Assembly (NCBI GenBank): GCA_032718475.1
Contig: JAUCBJ010000256.1
Coordinates: 1-64,000 of the forward strand
Reading direction: 5' to 3'
Source of the DNA: Nemertoderma westbladi
Taxonomy: Eukaryota > Xenacoelomorpha > Nemertodermatida > Nemertodermatidae
DNA: 64,000 bases
The first letter of the stretch is position 1. Each line of letters begins with the position of its first letter. Made by a program: the position numbers and the translations under genes. Shown one piece after another: positions 12,901-24,630 of the stretch. Below the pieces are notes generated by a model that saw only the letters and a program-made list of their open reading frames with translations, did not search any database and was not told the DNA's origin.

Positions 12901-15900
12901 GTGCAATCGGGAGAAGTTTGTTGAACTGCATTATGTGACAGTGTGCATTCGGGAGAAGTTTGTTGAACTGCATTTATGTGACAGTGTGCCTTCGGGGGAA
13001 GTTTGTTGAACTGCATTTATGTGACAGTGTGCAATCGGCGGAAGTTTGGTGAACTGCATTTATGTGACAGTGTGCATTCGGGAGAAGTTTGGTGAACTGC
13101 ATTTATGTGACAGTGTGCAATCGGGAGAAGTTTGGCGAACTGCATTTATGTGACAGTGTGCATCCGGGAGAAGTTTGGTGAACTGCATTTATGTGACAGT
13201 GTGCATCCGGGAGAAGTTTGGTGAACTGCATTTATGTGACAGTGTGCATTCGGGGGAAGTTTGGTGAACTGCATTTATGTGACAGTGTGCATTCGGGGGA
13301 AGTTTGGTGAACTGCATTTATGTGACAGTGTGCATTCGGGAGAAGTTTGTTGAACTGCATTTATGTGACAGTGTGCAATCGGGAAAAGTTTGGCGAACTG
13401 CATTTATGTGACAGTGTGCATCCGGGAGAAGTTTGGTGAACTGCATTTATGTGACAGTGTGCATCCGGGAGAAGTTTGGTGAACTGTATTTATGTGACAG
13501 TGTGCATTCGGGAGAAGTTTGTTGAACTGCATTTATGTGACAGTGTGCATTCGGGGGAAGTTTGTTGAACTGCATTTATGTGACAGTGTGCATTCGGGGG
13601 AAGTTTGGTGAACTGCATTTATGTGACAGTGTGCATTCGGGGGAAGTTTGTTGAACTGCATTTATGTGACAGTGTGCATTCGGGGGAAGTTTGTTGAACT
13701 GCATTTATGTGACAGTGTGCATTCGGGAGAAGTTTGGTGAACTGCATTTATGTGACAGTGTGCATTAGGGAGAAGTTTGGTGAACTGCATTTATGTGACA
13801 GTGTGCATTCGGGGGAAGTTTGTTGAACTGCAATTATGTGACAGTGTGCATTCGGGGGAAGTTTGTTGAACTGCATTTATGTGACATTGTGCATTCGGGA
13901 GAAGTTTGTTGAACTGAATTTATGTGACAGTGTGCATTCGGGGGAAGTTTGTTGAACTGCATTTATGTGACAGTGTGCATTCGGGGGAAGTTTGTTGAAC
14001 TGCATTTATGTGACAGTGTGCATTCGGGAGAAGTTTGGTAAACTGCATTTATGTGACAGTGTGCAATCGGGAGAAGTTTGTTGAACTGCATTATGTGACA
14101 GTGTGCATTCGGGAGAAGTTTGTTGAACTGCATTTATGTGACAGTGTGCCTTCGGGGGAAGTTTGTTGAACTGCATTTATGTGACAGTGTGCATTCGGGG
14201 GAAGTTTGGTGAACTGCATTTATGTGACAGTGTGCAATCGGGAGAAGTTTGTTGAACTGCATTTATGTGACAGTGTGCATTCGGGAGAAGTTTGGTGAAC
14301 TGCATTTATGTGACAGTGTGCATTCGGGAGAAGTTTGTTGAACTGCATTTATGTGACAGTGTGCATTCGGGAGAAGTTTGGTGAACTGCATTTATGTGAC
14401 AGTGTGCAATCGGGAGAAGTTTGGCGAACTGCATTTATGTGACAGTGTGCATCCGGGAGAAGTTTGGTGAACTGCATTTATGTGACAGTGTGCATCCGGG
14501 AGAAGTTTGGTGAACTGCATTTATGTGACAGTGTGCATTCGGGGGAAGTTTGGTGAACTGCATTTATGTGACAGTGTGCATTCGGGGGAAGTTTGGTGAA
14601 CTGCATTTATGTGACAGTGTGCATTCGGGAGAAGTTTGTTGAACTGCATTTATGTGACAGTGTGCAATCGGGAGAAGTTTGGCGAACTGCATTTATGTGA
14701 CAGTGTGCATCCGGGAGAAGTTTGGTGAACTGCATTTATGTGACAGTGTGCATCCGGGAGAAGTTTGGTGAACTGTATTTATGTGACAGTGTGCATTCGG
14801 GAGAAGTTTTTTGAACTGCATTTATGTGACAGTGTGCATTCGGGGGAAGTTTGTTGAACTGCATTTATGTGACAGTGTGCATTCGGGGGAAGTTTGGTGA
14901 AATGCATTTATGTGACAGTGTGCATTCGGGGGAAGTTTGTTGAACTGCATTTATGTGACAGTGTGCATTCGGGGGAAGTTTGTTGAACTGCATTTATGTG
15001 ACAGTGTGCATTCGGGAGAAGTTTGGTGAACTGCATTTATGTGACAGTGTGTATTAGGGAGAAGTTTTGTGAACTGCATTTATGTGACAGTGTGCATTAG
15101 GGTGAAGTTTGTTGAACTGCATTTATGTGACAGTGTGCATTCGGGGGAAGTTTGTTGAACTGCATTTATGTGACAGTGTGCATTCGGGGGAAGTTTGGTG
15201 AACTGCATTTATGTGACAGTGTGCATTCGGGGGAAGTTTATTGAACTGCATTTATGTGACAGTGTGCATTCGGGGGAAGTTTGGTGAACTGCATTTATGT
15301 GACAGTGTGCATTCGGGGGAAGTTTGTTGAACTGCATTTATGTGACAGTGTGCATTCGGGGGAAGTTTGTTGAACTGCATTTATGTGACAGTGTGCATTC
15401 GGGGGAAGTTTGGTGAACTGCATTTATGTGACAGTGTGCATTCGGGAGAAGTTTGGTGAACTGCATTTATGTGACAGTGTGCATTAGGGTGAAGTTTGTT
15501 GAACTGCATTTATGTGACAGTGTGCATTCGGGGGAGGTTTGGTGAACTGCATTTATGTGACAGTGTGCATTCGGGGGAAGTTTGTTGAACTGCATTTATG
15601 TGACAGTGTGCATTCGGGAGAGGTTTGGTGAACTGCATTTATGTGACAGTTTGCATTAGGGAGAAGTTTGGTGAACTGCATTTATGTGACAGTGTGCATT
15701 AGGGTGAAGTTTGTTGAACTGCATTTATGTGACAGTGTGCATTCGGGGGAAGTTTGTTGAACTGCATTTATGTGACAATGTGCATTCGGGGGAAGTTTGG
15801 TGAACTGCATTTATGTGACAGTGTGCATTCGGGGGAAGTTTGTTGAACTGCATTTATGTGACAGTGTGCATTCGGGGGAAGTTTGGTGAACTGCATTTAT

Positions 15901-17800
15901 GTGACAGTGTGCATTCGGGGGAAGTTTGTTGAACTGCATTTATGTGACAGTGTGCATTCGGGGGAAGTTTGTTGAACTGCATTTATGTGACAGTGTGCAT
16001 TCGGGGGAAGTTTGGTGAACTGCATTTATGTGACAGTGTGCATTCGGGAGAAGTTTGGTGAACTGCATTTATGTAACAGTGTGCATTAGGGTGAAGTTTG
16101 TTGAACTGCATTTATGTGACAGTGTGCATTCGGGGGAAGTTTGTTGAACTGCATTTATGTGACAGTGTGCATTCGGGGGAAGTTTGTTGAACTGCATTTA
16201 TGTGACAGTGTGCATTCGGGGGAAGTTTGGTGAACTGCATTTATGTGACAGTGTGCATTCGGGGGAAGTTTGTTGAACTGCATTTATGTGACAGTGTGCA
16301 TTCGGGGGAAGTTTGTTGAACTGCATTTATGTGACAGTGTGCATTCGGGGGAAGTTTGGTGAACTGCATTTATGTGACAGTGTGCATTCGGGAGAAGTTT
16401 GGTGAACTGTATTTATGTGACAGTGTGCACTAGGGTGAAGTTTGTTGAACTGCATTTATGTGACAGTGTGCATTCGGGGGAAGTTTGTTGAACTGCATCT
16501 ATGTGACAGTGTGCATTCGGGGGAAGTTTGGTGAACTGCATTTATGTGACAGTGTGCATTCGGGGGAAGTTTGTTGAACTGCATTTATGTGACAGTGTGC
16601 ATTCGGGGGAAGTTTGGTGAACTGCATTTATGTGACAGTGTGCATTCGGGGGAAGTTTGGTGATCTGCATTTATGTGACAGTGTGCATTCGGGGGAAGTT
16701 TGGTGAACTGCATTTATGTGACAGTGTGCATTCGGGAGAAGTTTGGTGAACTGCATTTATGTGACAGTGTGCATTAGGGGGAAGTTTGTTGAACTGCATT
16801 TATGTGACAGTGTGCATTCGGGAGAAGTTTGGTGAACTGCATTTATGTGACAGTGTGCATTAGGGGGAAGTTTGTTGAACTGCATTTATGTGACAGTGTG
16901 CATTCGGGGAAAGTTTGTTGAACTGCATTTATGTGACAGTGTGCCTTCGGGGGAAGTTTGTTGAACTGCATTTATGTGACAGTGTGCATTCGGGAGAAGT
17001 TTGTTGAACTGCATTTATGTGACAGTGTGCATTCGGGGGAAGTTTGTTGAACTGCATTTATGTGACAGTGTGCATTAGGGGGAAGTTTGGTGAACTGCAT
17101 TTATGTGACAGTGTGCATTAGGGGGAAGTTTGTTGAACTGCATTTATGTGACAGTGTGCATTAGGGGGAAGTTTGTTGAACTGCATTTATGTGACAGTGT
17201 GCATTCGGGGAAAGTTTGTTGAACTGCATTTATGTGACAGTGTGCCTTCGGGGGAAGTTTGTTGAACTGCATTTATGTGACAGTGTGCATTCGGGAGAAG
17301 TTTGTTGAACTGCATTTATGTGACAGTGTGCATTCGGGGGAAGTTTGTTGAACTGCATTTATGTGACAGTGTGCATTAGGGGGAAGTTTGGTGAACTGCA
17401 TTTATGTGACAGTGTGTATTCGGGGGAAGTTTGTTGAACTGCATTTATGTGACAGTGTGCATTCGGGGGAAGTTTGTTGAACTGCATTTATGTGACAGTG
17501 TGCATTCGGGGGAAGTTTGTTGAACTGCATTTATGTGACAGTGTGCATTAGGGGGAAGTTTGGTGAACTGCATTTATGTGACAGTGTGTATTCGGGGGAA
17601 GTTTGTTGAACTGCATTTATGTGACAGTATGCATTCGGGGGAAGTTTGTTGAACTGCATTTATGTGACAGTGTGCATTCGGGGGAAGTTTAGTGAAATAC
17701 ATTTATGTGACAGTGTGTATTCGGGGGAAGTTTGGTGAACTGCATTTATGTGACAGTGTGCATTCGAGGGAAGTTTGGTGAACGTGAACTGCATTTATGC
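6964..17800. repeat. 43-bp satellite array, about 250 units
   Basis: One continuous tandem array of a 43-bp unit, seen as GTGTGCATTCGGGGGAAG followed by TTTGTTGAACTGC and ATTTATGTGACA. Variation is concentrated at a few positions: CATTC/CATCC/CAATC/CATTAG, GGGGG/GGAGA/GGGTA and TTGTTG/TTGGTG/TTGGCG. Rare markers (a 42-bp unit reading CTGCATTATGTG, a unit with GTGCCTTCG, one with CTGCAATTATG) recur together, which reveals large internal duplications. No reading frame spans it. It starts abruptly in A+T-rich DNA and ends at an inverted partial unit. Confidence 0.97.
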
Positions 17801-17820
17801 AGTGAATCCAAACTTCCCCC
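17768..17820. repeat. Terminal inverted partial unit of the 43-bp satellite (hairpin)
   Basis: The last unit reads GGGAAGTTTGG and, after a short centre containing ACTGCATTTATGCAGT, continues as CCAAACTTCCCCC, the reverse complement of its own first half. The array therefore ends in an imperfect palindrome with an 11-bp outer stem and a 7-bp inner stem. Confidence 0.8.
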
Positions 17821-19644
17821 TTTGAGATATCATATACCTAAGACATGCTAGGGTGACGGGGAAATATTTGTTACTGTCACACTTTGCTTCCATTTATCCT
17901 ATCCTATATTATTACTCCATCGTCAGATAAGAGATAATAATCGGTGATTTAGAACTCTAAACTGTCTTTCATGCAAACAAAATTCTAACTAAAGATGTAT
18001 GAATGACCATGACTATGACTATGGAAAAAAAATTTTTAAATATAATAAAATATCAAATATTTGGGGAGGATTCCAAGTTAAACCACAAAACAATTATTTC
18101 GTTACATATACATTAATTAACGTTCTATGTTTTTCTTCCTCTCATAATAAAATATAATAATGAAATATATCTGATTGCAGTAACATTTCACAACCAAAAT
18201 GTTTCAGTGTGAAAAGGGTACCACACTCCGCCCAAACAGCCGCAAACGCATAGCAACAAATTTAATATAAGGTTACATACATGTTGGGTTCATGACGAGT
18301 GAAAATTGATCGTGTGTAATAACGAACCTGTCTTTAGACTGGGTAGTTTTTGTCTAAAGCTGAGGCCGGCAAAAACACGATGGATATATTTACCTATATA
18401 TGTCACTATATCACTCACTATGTATGTTCACCAAATGGCTTGAAACCACTTGCATGCATTGTAAAATTGTAAACGCAAGTATTTATCAATTGTTGTCTAG
18501 TTGTTGAATAAAAAAGTTGGAAACGATTCGAAGTGCGATATTCGAAATATTTGCATATTTTCAACATTATTGAACGCGAAATTAAATACCCACAACTCCC
18601 TTGCTTGAAATGTTTTTCAGGTGATTGATATTTAGCAATTATTATGAGGTTACTTACTACTGAAATCTGACAGAATGCCAAACGTATTATTATAGTTCTA
18701 TCTCTATTCAGCCAGTTAGTGTAATGTCAAGCAGTACATCATTTATATATCGTATGTATCTATAGGGCCTAATTGTCATCGTTATAATACTGTCATCAAC
18801 TTAGGCTAAGCTCAATTGTAATGCAAAGGCTTAGTAGGTTTTGTATATCTGGGACGTTTACAACAGCTGTCGATTAAACTAACAAAACCATAAAACTGAA
18901 CCAGGGTGGCTGCCAGCCGGGTACCAACGGCTGTTGGGTAGACTTAAGGGAACATTTCACAAACTTTCATAGGATGCTTGTACATGTACATTATATTGGT
19001 TGCTCCGATGTTTTTATTAGGCTAACTGAGAATGTATCAGGTATAAATACTGTAATTATAGTGTTCTTTATTTTATTTATCTAATACAGAAAAGACCCCT
19101 CCGCAGAATAAACTGCTCTTTTGGGCCGTTTCTCAGGTTGCGGATATGGATACCATTTCACACATCATCGTAGTAATTGTGATTATGATTTGTTTGCCTA
19201 GGCGAATGTGTATTACATTAGATGGGAGGCAGTTTTTTGGTTGATGCAAGTCATTCTTGGTTTGCATCTTCCAATCCCATCTGTTTCTTGGAGTCCGTGT
19301 AAGACAGGTTCGTTTAAAGCCATCTTGATGGCGTTCTAGTATAAACTAAATTGTAAGTCCGGCTATCCTCCACATCCTTACCCTATGCAATTGTTATTGT
19401 TAATCGAATATTGGAGCGGCTTTCTCTTGTTATATATTCCGATCTTATGGCTTCCGACACACACACACATAGACTTTTGGAAAACGGCCATAGTATAATT
19501 ATAACAGTTCTCTGATAGCTCGCAGTTCTGATTCGCCCCACAATGAGTTATACTTATTTTATCTTTCTTCATTAGTTCTGGTTTGGTTGACTACATACAA
19601 CAGCTGCTCGCAGTTTGTAGAATAAGTAACCATCATCCGAAACT
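17821..19644. other. Intergenic sequence between satellite and GPCR gene
   Basis: A+T-rich single-copy-looking DNA. I see no coding region; open frames at 18418-18681 and 19378-19572 have no recognisable protein features. A nested inverted repeat lies at 19220-19282 and a short CA run near 19457. Confidence 0.5.
19220..19282. repeat. Nested short inverted repeat (possible stem-loop)
   Basis: AGATGGGA at 19220-19227 pairs with TCCCATCT at 19275-19282. Inside it GATGCAA at 19243-19249 pairs with TTGCATC at 19262-19268. Function unknown; it could be a decayed MITE or a chance structure about 360 bp past the GPCR stop codon. Confidence 0.45.
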
Positions 19645-22449
19645 TCAGCAAGCAGAGCTGGATGGCACACTTAGTTCTATTTTGTCATCACACACATGAC
19701 GTTTGTATCCAGTGACAATGATAATATCATCTGCGGCATGTTGTTGTGTTGAGAGTGAGTACGAACCATTTGTGCAAGAACACATAATATCCATAGCATT
19801 CCATGAACGATATATAATATTGTTGAATCTTTGTGAAATTCTCAGAAAATCTTGAATCTTCTTACTTATGATACAATGAAAAACAAAGATGAGAAAACCT
19901 TGGGCGCTGTTCAAAATAATAAATGTATAAGTAAATATTGACGATGTAATGCTGTCGTCTGCAACGAGAACATAGAATCCTGAAATCCATGTTAAACCCA
20001 ATAGTAGAAAGCCAGTAATCGAGGTAGTGACTAAACTGCGGACCGTTTTGGTTTTGTTTTTCTTCTTATAAATGTCTCGAATAGCCAAACTATAACTAAC
20101 TATGTTGACGATAATAGCGATACCAATGGGAGCAATGAACGACCAATATATTGTCGGCCTCGTTATCCAGCATAGGTTTCCTCCAGCATCTATTCTGTAG
20201 TTGTCTGGAGAAATAGAGATTACTGATGAGCAAATTATTGCTGGAATTATCAAAACTGGAATGTGAGCTTTCCGCAAAAATCGATGTGGTGTGGCACTGA
20301 GTGCTCGAATTACCCTCAACAGCAACTTATCTGTACAAACAATCTCACCTGGGACCAACACAATATTTAATAGAAGAAAGTAAGAATATACGCACATCCA
20401 ACCCCAAACAACTAACAGCGAGTAATGAGTAAGAATTCCCATAGCTCTGCATAAATTCTCATCGTTATACTCATTGAAATATTTAACAATAATCCCATTA
20501 ACCATAAATATTATGGTAAAGATTAGCAAATATATGCAAAAGAGCAAATACAGTTTTTGAGACATTTCTTTTAACCATTTCTTATGAAAGGCGAATATAG
20601 CGATGTAGAGAATCAATCCTATGATTGATAATGTCGATCCAATGATGCTTAATATTTCTTGAGCGTTCGTAGTCTCTTTTCCACCCATTAAAACGGCAAA
20701 ATTTGTTAAATGATTACATTCACATACTGAATAATCATTGGTTGATTCGCTGGCTAAACGTGTGCATCCATATTGTGACCAGTCCTCTGCTGTATCATTC
20801 CAAAACACACACTTTGGGTCATTGCAATTTGTTTTACTGTGAGGCAAAGTAAATTGTACTGGATATTTTTTAAAAGTATCTGAAATACGAAAGTTCTTAA
20901 ATTTTATCGACAATACTGGGGAATTTATTATTTGTTTTATTGAATTAGGATCTTTTTTTGGGGCTTTGAAAAATATAGAATTGTAGTAGAGAAGTAAACC
21001 AATAAGAGAATCATTTCTTTTCATGTCCTCTTCAAGACCTTTCCATGAAAATTTTAATTCCATTTGCATTGCATCATTTGTTTCAAAGTTATTCATAAAA
21101 CCAATAGAGTAATCTAAAGTGAATTCGTCATCAACAATATATTTGTTTACTTTGTTCGTAGATATTATAATATTATCTGTAATTATAGGATTATTCGTGC
21201 CATTAATAATGTGTGTCACAGAAAGCTTTTCTAATGATTTAACTAGGCCAACACCTTGGAATAAGGTTTCATCAATTATGTTGTTATTTTCTTGGGCTAC
21301 CAATATGCTTGCTATCTCAACAAAACGTTTAAATGACTTTTCATCTACCCTCCCATTATCTATTAGATAATCTATATAATTCACAGCATCTTTAATACTT
21401 GTTTCATTAAATTCATTATTTACATTAATATCAAAAATGGATTTAATGGATTTGTCTGTATTGCATTTATCATCACCAGTGAACACTTCCTCCCAATTGG
21501 TCTTTTCATTACATTCTCTTGTAACCAAAATGGAAGTATTCGATAAACAAGGAATAATTTCAGTTTCTCTTGTAATATTCCCGTATCCGCCCCTTATTTT
21601 TGATAAACAGTAGCAAGTATTATTTATATCAATAGAAACAAGGTCAAATTCGTTTAACCTTACAGTATATTGTCTTTTACAATTAGGATGTATAGAATTT
21701 AAACTGCCTGTTATTTCAGTGGAGTTGAAGAAAGGAGAAGGTTCTCGGATTCCTAGAAGCTCAAAAAAACTGAGATTTGGAAATGCATTAATAATATCTT
21801 CAATAATATATTGGGTGATTACTGCGATATGACTGTCAACCTCCATATAAAGTTTGTTTAATTTATGTTCAGTTACTGTCGAATTCGGAATATCTATGTA
21901 CTCCAAATAATTTCCAGTTATATCTAGGATTTCCAAATTAGGAAAGCTTAATAAAAGATTTAAGTCAATAGAGGTAATTTTGTTATCATTCAGTTGCATA
22001 ATTTTCAATGACGGTAACATGGGACTGAGGTATGGTATATTGTATAGTTCAATAGATTGGACTTGTAGACTTTCTAGTAATCTATTAGCTTCAAATGTGT
22101 CCGGGAGTATATTCATGAATTGATTTGAATTGGAGAAATTCAATTGATGTACAACCAATGATATAAGATTTGGGAATTCGTTGCAAACATGTTTTAAATC
22201 TTCTGGATCATTATTGATGTCGTAAAGCACGAGGTCCGTTGTAGTTGTTGTTAATACCGTTGTGTCATTGATTGAAATCAAAGCAATAAGTAATGGCCCG
22301 TCACTGTATGAACAAATTATAGTCGAGTTGCTTTGGCAGCATTCATTGCTCATCTGTATAGTGCTATAATTGCACTCTTGCCTACCAGGTATTGAACATA
22401 GAGAACATAATATTAAACATAGGCAACTTAACCAGAAAATCATATTCAT
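19645..22449 (-). CDS. Adhesion-class GPCR with leucine-rich repeats and GPS/GAIN region, single exon
   Basis: A 934-residue plasma-membrane receptor in one uninterrupted frame. Residues 1-20 form a hydrophobic signal peptide, followed by a Cys- and Asn-glycosylation-rich ectodomain. Residues about 145-190 hold leucine-rich repeats (LPSLKIMQLNDN, FPNLEILDITGN). A GPS motif follows, with CVFWND, then YGC, CEC and NHLT; autoproteolysis would fall between Leu581 and Thr582, so the catalytic His580-Leu-Thr triad is intact. Seven hydrophobic helices occupy about 595-865. Typical class B2 features are LCWIT in extracellular loop 2, LLLGLTWISGF in helix 6 and ILNSAQGFLIFVFHC in helix 7. The tail is about 70 residues. 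Adhesion GPCRs couple extracellular adhesion to G proteins through a tethered agonist after GPS cleavage. Vertebrate relatives have many introns; here none is needed, suggesting a retrocopy-derived or lineage-expanded receptor. Ligand unknown. Confidence 0.93.
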   Translation of the reverse strand: MNMIFWLSCLCLILCSLCSIPGRQECNYSTIQMSNECCQSNSTIICSYSDGPLLIALISINDTTVLTTTTTDLVLYDINNDPEDLKHVCNEFPNLISLVVHQLNFSNSNQFMNILPDTFEANRLLESLQVQSIELYNIPYLSPMLPSLKIMQLNDNKITSIDLNLLLSFPNLEILDITGNYLEYIDIPNSTVTEHKLNKLYMEVDSHIAVITQYIIEDIINAFPNLSFFELLGIREPSPFFNSTEITGSLNSIHPNCKRQYTVRLNEFDLVSIDINNTCYCLSKIRGGYGNITRETEIIPCLSNTSILVTRECNEKTNWEEVFTGDDKCNTDKSIKSIFDINVNNEFNETSIKDAVNYIDYLIDNGRVDEKSFKRFVEIASILVAQENNNIIDETLFQGVGLVKSLEKLSVTHIINGTNNPIITDNIIISTNKVNKYIVDDEFTLDYSIGFMNNFETNDAMQMELKFSWKGLEEDMKRNDSLIGLLLYYNSIFFKAPKKDPNSIKQIINSPVLSIKFKNFRISDTFKKYPVQFTLPHSKTNCNDPKCVFWNDTAEDWSQYGCTRLASESTNDYSVCECNHLTNFAVLMGGKETTNAQEILSIIGSTLSIIGLILYIAIFAFHKKWLKEMSQKLYLLFCIYLLIFTIIFMVNGIIVKYFNEYNDENLCRAMGILTHYSLLVVWGWMCVYSYFLLLNIVLVPGEIVCTDKLLLRVIRALSATPHRFLRKAHIPVLIIPAIICSSVISISPDNYRIDAGGNLCWITRPTIYWSFIAPIGIAIIVNIVSYSLAIRDIYKKKNKTKTVRSLVTTSITGFLLLGLTWISGFYVLVADDSITSSIFTYTFIILNSAQGFLIFVFHCIISKKIQDFLRISQRFNNIIYRSWNAMDIMCSCTNGSYSLSTQQHAADDIIIVTGYKRHVCDDKIELSVPSSSAC

Positions 22450-23236
22450 ATTAATAATATTCTTGTCATTTACGTGAAATTCAGTTGGGTGCCTTTGAAA
22501 CTTAATTACTAATTGAATGTATAATCAGGTAACTATAGTAACTATAGGATATCATATAATTATTGCTTATAACTACAATTATTTACACTATATTAATAAA
22601 TATACAGTATAATAAGGATAGATTTATTAGCATCAACCATGCCATGGTTATATATATTGTGTATTACAGTATATTATTATTATCCCAATCGTCCCATCGT
22701 CCCATCATCAACTAAATAAGTCATTGAGGGCTATAGCGCCTAGGGCACCATTGAAGGCAAAGGCTTGATACGCATCTGCATTAGAGATGATACACACCCC
22801 GTATCTATACTGGATGCTCCTCTACCAGTGTTAGGTAACCTAACCCAGGAGGCACACTTGGTTCAGGGTGTAACAAATGGACCCCAACAGTCGGCAACAG
22901 GGCTGTAGGCCATGGATAGGCGGAAGGTAATCAACTAACGGCTAGACATGCTGACAAGGTCGGCGGAAGGTAATCAACCAACGGAGAACTACTGCGAAGA
23001 CGCTTGTAGGAGTTGCGACCACAAGCGGTTTACTCCCGCAACTGAAAGATATGAGTATGAGAACCCTCCAGGAGAAATGGTAAATTTACATTACTCACTG
23101 CTATACAGTAGGCCTACTGGTCCGGTACTGTAGTGAACAAACTAGTAATCCATAGTTCATAATCACTAATTCATCTTGATACCTGTACTGACCTTGATAT
23201 ATCTGTATAGGATACACCTGATTTTGGATCCAGAGG
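22450..23236. other. Region upstream of GPCR and LINE 5' flank
   Basis: Divergent intergenic region. 22450-22690 is A+T-rich and would carry the GPCR promoter (minus strand). 22690-23236 is more balanced and may be the 5' untranslated region of the LINE starting at 23237. It contains a 23-bp direct repeat with one mismatch at 22919-22941 and 22962-22984 (GGCGGAAGGTAATCAAC core). Confidence 0.45.
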
Positions 23237-24630
23237 ATGGTTACACCTCAAACAAGCGATTCTTCCGGCGAAGAATCAGATTCTATAGCATTAATATCGG
23301 ATCGCGGTACCGGTACGGGTACGGCAGATACAACGGCCTCAGCGACGAACACATCCGATATCGAATTACTGCGCGCAGTGCCGAGAGGCAAGCAGAAAAC
23401 TAAATCCCCAAAGAAACGACCTACAACCAAGGCGATTCAGAACGACACCAAAGCCGCAACTGGCACCGGATGGGGGCCTATACACTGGCACCGACGGATA
23501 AACGGAAATCATCCCGAGTTATCAAGAAACCAAATGAATCCCCAACAATCCGCAACAGTTCCCAGAGGCCTACTACTACCGGGACCGGATGCATGCCGTT
23601 GGCTTCACCTAAAACTCACACTCCGACCTCGGAGTTTGAGCAGTCTGGAGCAACGGCCAACGATACAGGGAACGATTCGAGTAGTATTTGCCCTCACTGT
23701 AATAAGAAAGTTGGGTCAACAAACCCATTACGCTGTGATATTTGCGTTAAACTGATTCATTGTTCTTGTTTGAATATAACCGAGATTGAAGCTACTCTGA
23801 TATCAAAGTGCAAAAACTGCAAAATAATGTGCAACCTGTGCGACTCCGACGGGAAATCGTTCAGTCGTCACTCAACAAGTTTGGTGGAAGAGGTTAAACA
23901 GGTGGTCGTTTCACAGATGACAGGGTTTAGCGACAGTCTGGATACATTGCGAAAGGAGGTCCGCGAGCTAAAAACTGGTGGACGGGCCGACAATCCCGAG
24001 TTCGAGGAGGTCTCGGACTTGGACATGGACGAGGAGGATGCAGTCGAGTGGATTATCCCGAAGGATATATGGCGCTCGAAAACAAAAAGGAAGAAAGCCC
24101 CAGCACCATTCGCACAATTAGTGCAGGATTCGGTACGAGAGGCTTTAGAAATACAGACGAAACATGATCAAGTTAAGAGAGAAGTTATAGTCTCCCGATT
24201 GGAGGAATCTAAATCCCCGAAGGATGAAAGGAAGACTATCTCCGATATCTGCACCGTGGCAGGTGTAAGCCCAAATACAGTTACAGACATAGTTTGCCTT
24301 GGTCGACCGGTGGATAAAAGGAACAGGTTGTTAAAAGTGACCTTCACTACAGAACAAGATGCCAGAGACTTTCGGGTAGGTTTCGATGATTCGAAAAGCT
24401 CGGAGACTCCATCCATATACGATAAACTTACGGTACGCCCGAGCCGGACAGAGGAAACCGAACGCCATATCCGTTCTCAACGGAAGATAGTGAGTCGAAT
24501 GAACAAAGAGATAAAAGATAACGATGAGGACAATACTACTTCCAGCTACAGCATCCGCCCCGATGGTGCGATATGGAAGTTCGTAAAGCAGGACGATGGT
24601 TACTGGAGACGTGATCGCTCTTGGAAATAG
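23237..24630 (+). pseudogene. LINE ORF1 protein, one frameshift
   Basis: Nucleic-acid-binding protein that would coat the LINE RNA. Frame 23237-23470 gives a Ser/Thr-rich basic start (SSGEESDS...). It must switch by -1 at the GGGGG run near 23474 to continue as the long frame from 23470 (386 codons to the stop at 24630). In that long frame residues 74-125 hold a PHD-like Cys/His cluster (CPHC, CDIC, HCSC, CKNC, CNLC). A coiled coil with an acidic stretch follows, then an RRM-like segment from about 235 to 300. This zinc-finger/coiled-coil/RRM order is usual for CR1/L2-type ORF1. The single missing G could be a real mutation, a sequencing error, or a -1 frameshift site; the first two are more likely. 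Confidence 0.75.

Noticed and set aside
6964-17800. CRISPR-like array
   Set aside because: Units are directly adjacent with no variable spacers, and the context is eukaryotic; it is a satellite.
21119-21370. Plus-strand 83-codon hydrophobic frame
   Set aside because: Antisense to the GPCR ectodomain.
23237-23755. Independent 172-codon gene
   Set aside because: Only its first 78 or so codons fit; it is the N-terminus of LINE ORF1 before the frameshift, and the rest is out-of-frame.
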